This document shows, one piece after another, positions 35,629 through 44,509 of a stretch of 58,035 bases of DNA. Both the position numbers and the translations under genes were made by a program. Positions within the stretch are counted from its first letter, which is position 1. Every line of letters begins with the position of its first letter. The notes beneath the pieces were generated by a model that searched no databases, was not told where the DNA came from, and worked only from the letters and a program-made list of their open reading frames with translations. Origin of the DNA: Acidobacteriota bacterium (GTDB lineage: Bacteria > Acidobacteriota > Terriglobia > Terriglobales > Acidobacteriaceae); assembly GCA_021818585.1 (NCBI GenBank), contig JAKATU010000071.1, forward strand, positions 1 to 58,035, written 5' to 3'.

Positions 35629-35946
35629 ATGGCCTCATACTCTCAATATGTTTTCCCCGGCACGGCGCGGCAGCAGGCTGCGTTCTACCAGCAGATGGCC
35701 CTTGTCCAGAAGGACGAGTTCATCGGCTTCCTCCTCGCGCTTTTTCTCGGTAGCCTCGGCATCCACCGCTTTTACCTCGGAGAAACCGGCTGGGGCATCC
35801 TCTACCTGCTCTTCAGTTGGACAGGAATTCCCACCCTGCTCGGCTTCATCGAGTGCTTCTTCATGCCCGCCCGCGTTCGCGCTTACAATGCAGTTCGCGC
35901 CTCGTACATCGCCGCCTGGGTCGCCCAGATTATCCCCGCGAATTAG
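35629..35946 (+). CDS. TM2-domain membrane protein
   Basis: A 105-residue protein from the ATG at 35629, chosen because AGGAGG lies eight bases upstream; the longer frame from 35479 overlaps the divergent transporter start. The TM2 pattern is clear: FIGFLLALFLGSLGIHRFYL (first helix with the GxxGxHRFYLG motif), then GWGILYLLFSWTGIPTLLGF (second helix) and a downstream FIECFF. TM2 proteins are small inner-membrane proteins of unknown function. Confidence 0.85.
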   Translation: MASYSQYVFPGTARQQAAFYQQMALVQKDEFIGFLLALFLGSLGIHRFYLGETGWGILYLLFSWTGIPTLLGFIECFFMPARVRAYNAVRASYIAAWVAQIIPAN

Positions 35947-35980
35947 GGGCCTGTATACTCCTGGCCCCAGAAAATCGCCG

Positions 35981-37150
35981 CTACCGGGCAGCCATCAGTG
36001 ACTCCCGGATCACCGCATCTGCCGCCATGTCGATGCACGTCCAGGCCATCGCCAACGCTCCGTCCATGAGCGCCTTGTCTGCGTCTTCCGTAATGCAGTG
36101 CGCCGTAAACTCCGGCTGGTGGTTGACTGCCGGCAGCGAGTTAATCCCAATCATCGGATGAATCGACGGCAACACCCTCGACACATTGCCCATGTCGGTA
36201 GAGCCCGTAGGACGGACATCCAGTTCTCCAAGCGGTTTGAATTCGCGGCCAAGCTCGGCTGAATTCTTCCGGTATAGCGCCGCCATTCCCTCGTGGTGGT
36301 GCATTTCGGCGTAGGGCTTTGTTCCGCCACGAATTTCCACCTTGGCCCCGGTCGCAAGCCCGCCCGCTTCAAAGCACCGATATACCTTCGGACGCAACTC
36401 CGCCAATTGATCCAGCGTTTCAGCGCGTACGATGTACCGCGCCGATGTATGCGCAGGAACTACATTCGGGGCATCGCCCCCATGGGTCACGATGCCATGA
36501 ATCCGATCCGTCGACCGAATGTGCTGACGGAGCAGCCCGATCGCGGTCTGCGCGATCGTCAGAGCATCCGCGGCGTTTACGCCCATTTCTGGAAACGCCG
36601 ATGCATGTGACTCTTTGCCCGTGCAGCAAATATCGAACATCGACGCGGCGATGATCTTCGCCTTGAGCATATCCATCGGTGCAGGGTGCACCATCATCGC
36701 CGCGTGGAGCCCGTCAAACCCTCCGCGTTCCAGCATCAGGATCTTCCCGCTGGAGTCGCCGACCTCCTCGGCGGGAGTGCCCAGCACCGTAATCGTAAGC
36801 CCAGCTTCGTCGGCCACCTTCGCCGCCGCAAGAGCAGCGCCAATAGCCGACGCTGCAATAATGTTGTGCCCGCAGGCATGCCCTATCCCCGGCAGACTAT
36901 CGTATTCCGCGCAAATCCCGATATGCAGCGGTCCCGATCCGATCCGGGCAGAAAACGCCGTCGGCAGATCGCAAATGCCTTTCTCCACCTGGAATCCCGC
37001 TGCATCCAGATATTCGCTTAGCCATGCTGAAGCTTTTTCTTCCTCCCACCCCACCTCAGGATAGGCATGGATGCGACGACTCATCTCAATCACGCTCTTC
37101 TGCGCTTCTCCAAACCGCTCCTTCGCTGCCTTTTTCAAGTCCGTCGCCAT
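35981..37150 (-). CDS. M20-family amidohydrolase (AbgB-like)
   Basis: A 389-residue cytoplasmic metallo-amidohydrolase. Metal-site landmarks are present: CAEYDSLPGIGHACGHN (residues about 80-96), the catalytic-acid region TPAEEVGDSSG and MVHPAP. A dimerisation lid domain is about 170-290 (KESHASAFPEMGVNAADA, then THGGDAPNVVPAHTSARYIV). The layout fits the AbgB/carboxypeptidase Ss1 subgroup, which splits N-acyl or aminoacyl amide bonds, such as p-aminobenzoyl-glutamate or dipeptides. The true substrate is not apparent, and no transporter partner (AbgT) is adjacent. Confidence 0.88.
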   Translation of the reverse strand: MATDLKKAAKERFGEAQKSVIEMSRRIHAYPEVGWEEEKASAWLSEYLDAAGFQVEKGICDLPTAFSARIGSGPLHIGICAEYDSLPGIGHACGHNIIAASAIGAALAAAKVADEAGLTITVLGTPAEEVGDSSGKILMLERGGFDGLHAAMMVHPAPMDMLKAKIIAASMFDICCTGKESHASAFPEMGVNAADALTIAQTAIGLLRQHIRSTDRIHGIVTHGGDAPNVVPAHTSARYIVRAETLDQLAELRPKVYRCFEAGGLATGAKVEIRGGTKPYAEMHHHEGMAALYRKNSAELGREFKPLGELDVRPTGSTDMGNVSRVLPSIHPMIGINSLPAVNHQPEFTAHCITEDADKALMDGALAMAWTCIDMAADAVIRESLMAAR

Positions 37151-37208
37151 GCACCCGCCTTATTTGCGATTCCAAGTTACCACACGCCCATCCCAGCGTG
37201 TCATATCC

Positions 37209-37244
37209 CAAAAAAGAAAATGCCGCCGATCGAAATCGGCGGCA
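37209..37244 (-). terminator. Rho-independent terminator of the cox-bc operon
   Basis: On the minus strand TGCCGCCGAT-TTCG-ATCGGCGGCA (10-bp perfect stem, UUCG tetraloop) is followed by TTTTCTTTTTT. It lies 25 bases after the last gene of the long minus-strand run. Confidence 0.93.
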
Positions 37245-37269
37245 CTACTACAAATCAAATACCTGGACT

Positions 37270-38937
37270 TCAAGCGCCAGGGGCCATATTCATCGCAACA
37301 GCATGGTGAGTTTTAGCCTGCGTCTTGGTTTGCGCCTGAGTCGTCGTAGCCGATGCCGGCGCCTTGGCAGGAGTCTGCATGGGTGCCGACTGCTCCGCCT
37401 GCAGTTGCTGCTCCGTCATGGCATTTCCGGCGTTGCCGATCGGCGGAACCGGCGGTGCAGGCAGTGTTTTGGCTGCCTGATTCGTCCATTGCGTCGCTTC
37501 ATCCACAGCGGGCTTCTGGCCTGTCTTGTGCAGCGTCTCCAGGTAGTCCACCAGCGCATCCACTTCCGCCGGGGACAGGTTCTTGCCATAAGCCGGCATG
37601 TTGCCGCCGCCCTGCAGAACCTGGCGAATCAACTGGTCACGTGTCAGCGTAGTCGCCACATCGTCCAGCGCCGGTCCTCGCATGCCGCCGTGTCCATCCA
37701 CCTGGTGGCAGTTGCGGCACTGTTTATCCTGGAAAACCACAGCACCCTGCCGTTCCAGCGGGCTCATGGCCTCCACCTGCTTCGGAGCAATGGTGTCTGA
37801 GCTCCACGCGTCCATGTGTGGGCTCCACGGAGTGTACGTTCCAAGATCCGTCAGCGCGCCCCAGCCCACAGCCAGGATCATCACCACCAGCACTGCAACC
37901 GGGCGGCGATGCCAGCTCTTTTCACCCTCAGACGCCAGTAGCGGGAAGCCTAGCAGCGCCAGAATGACAATCGGCGGCCCGATGATGAGCAGCGGCGTTT
38001 CCATCCAGGGCGGCAAAAACGCCAGCGACGTATAAATCCACAGGAAGAAGAAATCCGGCTTCGGATCGGTGTGAATGTACGTCGGATTTGGCATGCCGGT
38101 CGGGCCATGCGGTCCAAAGATCGCCGCGCAAACCAGCACGGCGAGAATGATTCCGCTCGAAAAGACGATGTCCTTCCACAAAGCTACCGGCACAAAAGGA
38201 ACGCCGTCCTCGTGCGTCAGCTTGTGGTATTCCTCCAAGTAGGTCTCACGCTTCACCGCGCGACCCGGCATCGGCCACTCGTTGATGCCAAGCCGCAGCA
38301 CCATCCACACGTGCAGGCCTGCCAGCCCCAGCAGTGCCGCCGGAATAATAAACACATGCAGCGCAAAGAAGTGGCTAAGCGTAGCCCCGCCTATGATGGG
38401 ACCGCCCAATAACAGATGGACTAATTGCCCGCCTATAAACGGCATGCGACTGGTGATCATCGCGCCAATACCGAGGCCCCAGTACGCATCCTGGTCAAAG
38501 CGCATCACCTGCCCGGTGAAGGCCATGCCCAGGGTCAGCAGCAGCAGCAGCACGCCAACCATCCATGTCAATTCACGCGGATACTTATACGCGCCAAACA
38601 GGAACACCTGCGCCATGTGGATCAGCACAACGGCGACCATGAAGTTCGAGCCCCATCCATGCACCGCGCGGATGTACCAGCCCAGCGGCAGGTTGTGATT
38701 CAGAAAATTCAGGCTCTGCCATGCCTGCCCGGCCGACGGCACGTAAACCAGCGCCAGCAGAATTCCCGTGAACACCTGCAGCATCAGCAGCGTGAACGCG
38801 GCACTGCCAAACACATACCACCAGCTTGCGGTGTTCTTCGGGACCGGATGCATCGCGGCTTCTTTTACCGGCTTCTCGAAACCGATGCGCATCTCGAACC
38901 AGTCGTACACTTTCTTCAGTTCATTTAACCCGCGCAT
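37270..38937 (-). CDS. Cytochrome b with C-terminal monohaem cytochrome c domain
   Basis: A 555-residue fusion. Residues 1-370 form cytochrome b with ligand pairs His93/His107 and His194/His209 (15-residue second spacing). The quinol-site motif is PDFF (294-297, KPDFFFLW) instead of PEWY. A c-type haem domain follows (CRNCH, 407-411, Met candidate in GGNMPAYGKNL), then a Pro/Ala/Gln/Thr-rich tail of about 85 residues. Its start overlaps the Rieske gene end by 13 bases. It is the last gene of the caa3-bc run and would oxidise quinol and pass electrons to the caa3 oxidase encoded upstream. Confidence 0.94.
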   Translation of the reverse strand: MRGLNELKKVYDWFEMRIGFEKPVKEAAMHPVPKNTASWWYVFGSAAFTLLMLQVFTGILLALVYVPSAGQAWQSLNFLNHNLPLGWYIRAVHGWGSNFMVAVVLIHMAQVFLFGAYKYPRELTWMVGVLLLLLTLGMAFTGQVMRFDQDAYWGLGIGAMITSRMPFIGGQLVHLLLGGPIIGGATLSHFFALHVFIIPAALLGLAGLHVWMVLRLGINEWPMPGRAVKRETYLEEYHKLTHEDGVPFVPVALWKDIVFSSGIILAVLVCAAIFGPHGPTGMPNPTYIHTDPKPDFFFLWIYTSLAFLPPWMETPLLIIGPPIVILALLGFPLLASEGEKSWHRRPVAVLVVMILAVGWGALTDLGTYTPWSPHMDAWSSDTIAPKQVEAMSPLERQGAVVFQDKQCRNCHQVDGHGGMRGPALDDVATTLTRDQLIRQVLQGGGNMPAYGKNLSPAEVDALVDYLETLHKTGQKPAVDEATQWTNQAAKTLPAPPVPPIGNAGNAMTEQQLQAEQSAPMQTPAKAPASATTTQAQTKTQAKTHHAVAMNMAPGA

Positions 38938-39551
38938 GGACTGTCTCCCTTACAAGGCCCGATGGTCGTCACCAGCTTCGCCGTGTTGGACAGTGTAGGC
39001 ATCTGTCCCGCAAAAATCTGCAATTCGCCGTTCACAATCTGATTCTTGTACTTAAACAGGCCCCGCGGCGGCGGCCCGGCGGCAACCGTTCCATTGGCGT
39101 AATAAACGCCGCCATGGCACGGGCACATGAACAGCTGCGACTGCGGAAACCACCGCACCGGACAGCCAAGGTGAGCGCAGTTGATCGCAAACACCGTGAA
39201 CTGCTGCTGGCCAGTCCGGCGCACCCAGCACGCAATGTCATCCGTCTGGCCGTCCGTCGGGCTGCGCCAGGGATTCACGTAAGTCGCAAGGCGCGTCGTT
39301 CCCACCGGATACTTCTCGATATCGCCCAGCGACACCCACGATTTGTAATACGAATCCTTCTTCGCCGGCCCCAAAAGGTAGCCGACAATCGGTACCGCAA
39401 GCGCCAGGCCAACGATTCCGTTAAATGCAATGCCGATCTTCATCAGCAGCCAGCGGCGGGAGATTTCAGCCTTTGTCATGCCTCCCGGCTGCTCATGCGC
39501 ATGCTCCAGGTTCCCACTATGTTCGCTCTGCATGTTGGTCTCTTCAGTCAC
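38925..39551 (-). CDS. Rieske 2Fe-2S protein of the caa3-linked bc complex
   Basis: A 208-residue Rieske subunit with one N-terminal membrane helix (MKIGIAFNGIVGLALAVPIVG) preceded by SRRWLLM, and intact cluster boxes CAHLGC and CPCHGG, with GPPPRG as Pro loop. The predicted start is GTG at 39551 (GAGG seven bases upstream); ATG at 39533 is an alternative. It overlaps the cytochrome b gene by 13 bases, so their translation is coupled. It is only distantly similar to the Rieske protein at 22.4-23 kb. Confidence 0.94.
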   Translation of the reverse strand: MTEETNMQSEHSGNLEHAHEQPGGMTKAEISRRWLLMKIGIAFNGIVGLALAVPIVGYLLGPAKKDSYYKSWVSLGDIEKYPVGTTRLATYVNPWRSPTDGQTDDIACWVRRTGQQQFTVFAINCAHLGCPVRWFPQSQLFMCPCHGGVYYANGTVAAGPPPRGLFKYKNQIVNGELQIFAGQMPTLSNTAKLVTTIGPCKGDSPCAG

Positions 39552-39560
39552 GTTGTCCCT

Positions 39561-40256
39561 CTATGGATGCGACGGATACGGTTGACCCGGCGATGCCACT
39601 CGCAGCGACCCCAGGTAAGAAACGATATCGGTGACTTCCTGATCCGTCAGAGGATGTCCCGCTTGGTCATTGCGCCAGTCCGGCTGCTTCAGGTCCGGGC
39701 GTCCGGCGATGATGATCGTCCGCAGTGTCTGGTCGCTCACCAGCGCCAAATACGTTGGATTCGTAACACTGTCATGCGCGCTCTCATGGCATGACTCGCA
39801 GTAGGTGATGTAATCCTGCCGTCCCTGCTGCGGATTGCCGCCCGTCGCAGGCTGGGCATAGGCCGGAGGAGTCATTCCGCCAAACGGATTCGGCTGGCTC
39901 CAAGCCTTGCGCATCCCGGCAATAATGGCGTCCACCTGCTTGTCCGTCAGCGTTCCCCCGTCGTTCTCCGCGAACGCCGGCATCATCGTGCCCGGCATGC
40001 CGTCGGAGATCACCTTGCGCAGCGTCGCATCATCTACCAGCGCCAGGTACTCCGGATTCGCCAGCGGAACAGCAGTTCCATCCTGCCCGGTTGCGCCATG
40101 GCAGGCCGCGCAGTTGGTCTTGTACAGCGCATGAAAGTTCATCTGATCCTGCGGAGGCTGCCAGGCCGGCCCGGGATAACCCGGGAGACTCTTGCATCCA
40201 CTCAGCATGGAGATGGCCAGGGCACAGGTTACGGCTACAAGGGGTCGAATCCGCAT
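39561..40256 (-). CDS. Dihaem cytochrome c lipoprotein
   Basis: A 231-residue periplasmic protein with a lipobox (SMLSGC at about residues 16-21), so probably anchored in a membrane, and two c-type haem domains: CAACH with a likely Met ligand in GTMMPAF, and CESCH. The two halves share LALV.D.TLR..I and look like an internal duplication. Its ATG overlaps the stop of the preceding gene by one base (TGATG). Position between oxidase and Rieske/cytochrome b genes suggests it carries electrons between the bc complex and the oxidase. Confidence 0.92.
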   Translation of the reverse strand: MRIRPLVAVTCALAISMLSGCKSLPGYPGPAWQPPQDQMNFHALYKTNCAACHGATGQDGTAVPLANPEYLALVDDATLRKVISDGMPGTMMPAFAENDGGTLTDKQVDAIIAGMRKAWSQPNPFGGMTPPAYAQPATGGNPQQGRQDYITYCESCHESAHDSVTNPTYLALVSDQTLRTIIIAGRPDLKQPDWRNDQAGHPLTDQEVTDIVSYLGSLRVASPGQPYPSHP

Positions 40257-41116
40257 CAGTGGCTCTCCCCCTGGTGATTTTCCTGGATGAGGCCGGGAAC
40301 CTCCAGTCCGACCCTTATCGCAAGCGGCATTTTTCGGATGCGCTTGAAGTTTTCATCGTGCGCCACAACCCATCCGGCTACCAGCCCAAAGACGAGTTGG
40401 GAAACCAGAAACCATGGCCATGATATCCGGCTGTTCATTGCCGGATTGATGATGCCCATCCCAGCGTATAGCAGGCCGGACCATATCAGCGGCGCTGCGA
40501 TTCCACTCAGCAGCATCGGTCGGCTGGGCAACATCGGAAGCATCGCTCCGTAGATCAGGCCCATCAAAATGGATGCTGTGGAATGAATCAGCAACGCTAT
40601 CAAAAACCATCCCCAGTGGAACTCGGCGATCTGCGCTGTGGTCGCATTCGTCCAGTCAGCAACTCCGGCGCCGCCCAGCAGATTCACCCCGTACCATACG
40701 CTCCCATGAATGAGCTGCCCATAGATCATTACCACGACAGCCATCGCTACGCCACCGAAGATGCCGCCCTTGAGTCCGGCGATCAGAGTAGCCTGCGGCA
40801 GAAGTTCCCCTGGTTTATGTTCCAGCAGCGGCAACTCGATCCGATCCACAACCTTGCGCGTTGTTTCGCTCACGAAAGGCCGCACTTCGACGGAAACATA
40901 CTCCGCCGATTCGTGCGGAAGTACATCTCGAAACCAGCCGATAATACTAATCAGGCAAAGCAGCAATCCCAACACCGTGATCCATATGCCCAACAGGATT
41001 CCACCGAATGACAGGGTTAGGCCGAAAGCCAGGACCAGAGGCCATGCCGTGTTTGCGGGAATATGAATCTGGCCCTCGTGACCGTGCCCTGACGAGTGTT
41101 TTGAAATTTCAGTCAT
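40256..41116 (-). CDS. Oxidase-cluster integral membrane protein, function unassigned
   Basis: A 286-residue protein with about six membrane helices. The first 70 residues (TAWPLVLAFGLTLSFGGILL, then LLLCLISIIGWFRDVLPHES) resemble the small subunit IV seen in bacterial haem-copper oxidase operons. The remainder (LKGGIFGGVAMAVVVMIYGQ, FHWGWFLIALLIHSTASILM, WPWFLVSQLVFGLVAGWVVA) is a separate membrane domain I do not recognise. It lies between coxC and the dihaem cytochrome gene and is coupled to the latter, so it is likely an accessory or structural subunit of the oxidase or supercomplex. Confidence 0.7.
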   Translation of the reverse strand: MTEISKHSSGHGHEGQIHIPANTAWPLVLAFGLTLSFGGILLGIWITVLGLLLCLISIIGWFRDVLPHESAEYVSVEVRPFVSETTRKVVDRIELPLLEHKPGELLPQATLIAGLKGGIFGGVAMAVVVMIYGQLIHGSVWYGVNLLGGAGVADWTNATTAQIAEFHWGWFLIALLIHSTASILMGLIYGAMLPMLPSRPMLLSGIAAPLIWSGLLYAGMGIINPAMNSRISWPWFLVSQLVFGLVAGWVVAHDENFKRIRKMPLAIRVGLEVPGLIQENHQGESH

Positions 41117-41119
41117 TTC

Positions 41120-41722
41120 TCAGCGCCCCAATACATATACCACCGTGAATACTATGACCCACACGGCATCCACGAAGTGCCAGTAAAGGGCCAGTGTCTT
41201 GATCCGGTGCGCATGTTCCTGTTTCACGTGCCCGGTCAAAGTAAGAATTAAGACGGTGATGAGCATGATGAGGCCAACCACCACGTGCGAGGCATGCAGC
41301 CCCACCAATGAGTAGAAGGTTGTCCCGAACAGGTTCGTGGTGATCGTCAGCCCGTCGTGATAAATCAGTCGTTTCCATTCGAGTGCTGTCCCACCCAGGA
41401 AAATCGCGCCCAGCGCAATCGTCAGCGCCCAGAATCCCGCAAAAATCTTCATCTTTCCATGCTCAATGGCACGCTCCGCCAGCCAGATCGTGAAACTGCT
41501 CGACCACAGGCAGATCGTCATGAAGACCGGAATATCCAGCACCTGAGCGGGCTGCGGTCCGCTGATGCTCTTACCGATGTAAAAAATATAGGCAAGCACA
41601 AACATGCTGAAAAGCGCCGACTCACCGAGAATCAAGGTCAGCATTCCAACCTTGCCGCGATCCGGCAACTGCCACTCTTCAAAATGCTCTTGTTGACTTT
41701 GGATAACAGGAATACTTGCCAT
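41120..41722 (-). CDS. coxC: Cytochrome c oxidase subunit III
   Basis: A 200-residue subunit III from the ATG at 41722 (longer frames run into coxA). Five membrane helices are visible, with conserved stretches GMLTLILGESALFSMFVLAY, GTTFYSLVGLHASHVVVGLI and ALYWHFVDAVWVIVFTVVYV. Length fits the five-helix forms of caa3 oxidases. The start shares one base with the coxA stop (TAATG), indicating translational coupling. Confidence 0.95.
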   Translation of the reverse strand: MASIPVIQSQQEHFEEWQLPDRGKVGMLTLILGESALFSMFVLAYIFYIGKSISGPQPAQVLDIPVFMTICLWSSSFTIWLAERAIEHGKMKIFAGFWALTIALGAIFLGGTALEWKRLIYHDGLTITTNLFGTTFYSLVGLHASHVVVGLIMLITVLILTLTGHVKQEHAHRIKTLALYWHFVDAVWVIVFTVVYVLGR

Positions 41723-43431
41723 TATTCGTACTTCCAATCTGGATCTTCCGGGTGCTTCAGATCCCACAACGGCCTGCGGCTCTTTACTACCGGATCTACG
41801 GCAAAATTGTATGCAGGCGGCGGTGAGGTAGTGGCCCACTCCAGCGTCCAGGCGTCCCAAGGATCGTTACCTGCTTCTTTGCCGCTCCTCAGTGAAACGA
41901 TGATGTTGAATACAAGGACCAGTACGGCAATCGCCTGCACAAAGGCGCCGACGGTTTCAATCATGTTCCACATGCCCCAACCACGGCTCGGCATGTAGGT
42001 GTAAATGTGGCGCGGCATGCCCAGAATTCCTGGAATGTGCATGAAATCAAAGGTCAGATGGAAACCGATCAAAAACAGCCAGAAGTGCAGCTTGCCCAGA
42101 CGCTCGTCCAGCATTTTGCCGGTGACCTTGGGGAACCAGTAATAGATCGCCGCGAATACCATGAATACAATTGCGCCAACCAGAATGTAATGGAAGTGCG
42201 CCACCACAAAATAAGAGTTATGCAGTTGCCAGTCCCAGGGCGCCGCGGCCAGCATCACGCCTGTCAGGCCCCCGACCAGGAATTGGAATATAAACGCAAT
42301 CGAGAACAGCATCGGCGTCGCGAACCATATTTTTCCGCCCCATATTGTCGCCAGCCAGTTAAAGATCTTGATGCCCGTCGGAATACCCACGAGCATGCTC
42401 GCGATCACGAAGAATGTGTTCGTCGGGCCGCTCATCCCAACGGTAAACATATGGTGAGCCCATACGCCAAAGCTCAAAAACCCAATGCCAACCGAAGCGG
42501 CCACCATCGCTGGATATCCGAATATCGCTTTGCGCGAGAAGACCGGAATAATTTCACTGGCCAGCCCAAAAGCCGGTAATGCAAGGATGTAAACTTCCGG
42601 ATGCCCGAAGATCCAGAAGAAGTGCATCCACAAAATCGCTGAACCGCCAGCTTGGGTGTCGAAGAAATGGCCTCCGATATACCGGTCAATCATCAGCATT
42701 CCCTGCGCCGCGGTCAGGCAGGGAATCGCGATGACCATCAGGAAGCTCACCACCAGCATCAGCCACGTGAACAGCGGCATCCGCATCAGCGTCATGCCCT
42801 TGCAGCGCATCGTCAGTGTCGTCGTGATAATGTTCACGCCTGCGCCAAGGCTGCCCCATCCCATCACAATCAGCGCTACAGCCCAATAGTCAGGGGCGCG
42901 TCCCGGCGAAAAGGCTGGTGACGTCAGCGGTGCGTAGGCAAACCAGCCAAAATCAGGAGCCGTACCCACTCCGTAGAGACCAAAACCACCGATGTAGCTG
43001 TAATACATCAGCAATCCGCCGAATGCCGTCATCCAGAAACTGAATGCATTCAATCGCGGAAACGCCATGTCGCGTGCGCCAATCTGCAGCGGAACGATGT
43101 AATTTGCAAGCCCGACCAGGATCGGCATGCCCATGATGAAAACCATGGTCGTGCCGTGCATCGTGAACAATTCATCGTAAATTTGAGGCGAAACCAGATG
43201 GTTGTTGGGAATTGCCAGCTGCAGTCGGATGACCAGAGCTTCCAGCCCACCTATAAGAAGGAACACCATCGCATAGACCACATATAGAATGCCCAGCTTC
43301 TTGTGATCTACCGTGATAAACCACTCCGCCAGCCATTCCAGAAATGTCTGCTTCGGCGCCTTCAACTCCGTGACATCAACCACGCCGCCTATCGGTAAAG
43401 TTTGGTCTGCCATGTTTTCGTCTCTTCCCAT
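41722..43431 (-). CDS. coxA: Cytochrome c oxidase subunit I (A-type haem-copper oxidase)
   Basis: A 569-residue catalytic subunit with twelve membrane helices. Landmarks: haem a ligand His in FTMHGTTMVF, the CuB/Tyr crosslink helix FGHPEVYILALPAFG (His, Glu and Tyr of an A1-type oxidase), the CuB His pair in WAHHMFTVGM, the haem a3/a His in VVAHFHYILVG, and D-channel RDMAFPRLN. It reduces oxygen to water and pumps protons. It follows coxB by 52 bases. Confidence 0.97.
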   Translation of the reverse strand: MGRDENMADQTLPIGGVVDVTELKAPKQTFLEWLAEWFITVDHKKLGILYVVYAMVFLLIGGLEALVIRLQLAIPNNHLVSPQIYDELFTMHGTTMVFIMGMPILVGLANYIVPLQIGARDMAFPRLNAFSFWMTAFGGLLMYYSYIGGFGLYGVGTAPDFGWFAYAPLTSPAFSPGRAPDYWAVALIVMGWGSLGAGVNIITTTLTMRCKGMTLMRMPLFTWLMLVVSFLMVIAIPCLTAAQGMLMIDRYIGGHFFDTQAGGSAILWMHFFWIFGHPEVYILALPAFGLASEIIPVFSRKAIFGYPAMVAASVGIGFLSFGVWAHHMFTVGMSGPTNTFFVIASMLVGIPTGIKIFNWLATIWGGKIWFATPMLFSIAFIFQFLVGGLTGVMLAAAPWDWQLHNSYFVVAHFHYILVGAIVFMVFAAIYYWFPKVTGKMLDERLGKLHFWLFLIGFHLTFDFMHIPGILGMPRHIYTYMPSRGWGMWNMIETVGAFVQAIAVLVLVFNIIVSLRSGKEAGNDPWDAWTLEWATTSPPPAYNFAVDPVVKSRRPLWDLKHPEDPDWKYE

Positions 43432-43483
43432 TCTCCTGCCGGACTGGCGTGCCGCTGCTTCGCTCCCGGCATTGCAATGAAAC

Positions 43484-44509
43484 CTAGCGAAGTGAGCAGA
43501 GATATGCCGTCACTTCATCCAATTGCTTGTTGTTTAACTGCATCGCCGGCATCAGTACTCCCGGCTTAAAGTGGTCTGGATCTTTGATCCACTCCCGAAG
43601 ATTGGCAGGTGTGTTCAGTACCGTACCGGAGCCGAGGGTGTCGCGACTCGCCAGGTGTGTAAGGTCGGGTCCAAATCGTCCATTCGCGGGCGTGCCTCTG
43701 ATCTCGTGGCAGTCCATGCAGGCGTTGTCCATGAATACCTCGCGGCCTGCAGCAACTGCCGGATCTTCCACAGCCGGCTTCTGCTGGTTCTTGATCCAGG
43801 CCTTGAACTGCGCCGGCGTATCCACGTAAACCCGCAGCAGCATCCTCGCATGTCCCGCTCCGCAGAATTGGGAGCACTGTCCAAGATAGAGTCCAGTCTT
43901 ACGTGGCAGTATCCAGGTGGTATTCACATGGTTGGGAATGCAATCTGTCTTTCCCGCCAACTCGGGTACCCAGAAACTGTGTACCACATCGGCGGAAAGC
44001 AGCTTGAAATAGGTAGCCTTGTCCACTGGCACGTGAATCTCGTTCGCCGTCACAATCCCATACTTCGGATACCGGACTTCCCACCAGAACTGGTGGCCCA
44101 CCAGCGTGATCGAAATCGACTTCTTCGGCTGTGGCGCATCCTGAATCGCAAAAATCAACCGTGCGGACGCAAGGAAAAGCACTACTACGATCAGAATCGG
44201 AACTACAGTCCAGGCCATCTCGATCTGCAGGCTCCCAAACACCTGGGGAGGCTCTGACGTGTCGCCCGGCTTCCGGCGATATCGGATAATGGCGTATAAC
44301 AACATTCCGCCGACGACGATAAAAATGCCTGCGCAGATCGATAGCACAAGCAGCGCAAGACCGAATATCTCACCCGCGGGCTTCGATGCCGGCTCGAACA
44401 TGTTTGTTCCAGGCTGCACTCCCTCGGCCCACGCCGATAGCGGCACAGCAGCAGTCATGCCGACGGCGACAAAAATGCGACGCAACTCTTTACAGATTCC
44501 CGTAAACAT
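43484..44509 (-). CDS. coxB: Cytochrome c oxidase subunit II with fused cytochrome c (caa3 type)
   Basis: About 341 residues from the ATG at 44509, which gives a proper signal peptide (IFVAVGMTAAVPLSAWA). Two membrane helices are followed by the cupredoxin domain with a complete CuA site: an upstream His in DVVHSFWVP and GQCSQFCGAGHARM (two Cys, His, Met). A C-terminal cytochrome c domain carries CMDCH with a likely Met ligand in GVLMPAMQL. This is the first gene of the coxB-coxA-coxC-(membrane protein)-dihaem c-Rieske-cytochrome b run, so the enzyme is a caa3 oxidase fed by the co-encoded bc complex. Confidence 0.95.
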   Translation of the reverse strand: MFTGICKELRRIFVAVGMTAAVPLSAWAEGVQPGTNMFEPASKPAGEIFGLALLVLSICAGIFIVVGGMLLYAIIRYRRKPGDTSEPPQVFGSLQIEMAWTVVPILIVVVLFLASARLIFAIQDAPQPKKSISITLVGHQFWWEVRYPKYGIVTANEIHVPVDKATYFKLLSADVVHSFWVPELAGKTDCIPNHVNTTWILPRKTGLYLGQCSQFCGAGHARMLLRVYVDTPAQFKAWIKNQQKPAVEDPAVAAGREVFMDNACMDCHEIRGTPANGRFGPDLTHLASRDTLGSGTVLNTPANLREWIKDPDHFKPGVLMPAMQLNNKQLDEVTAYLCSLR

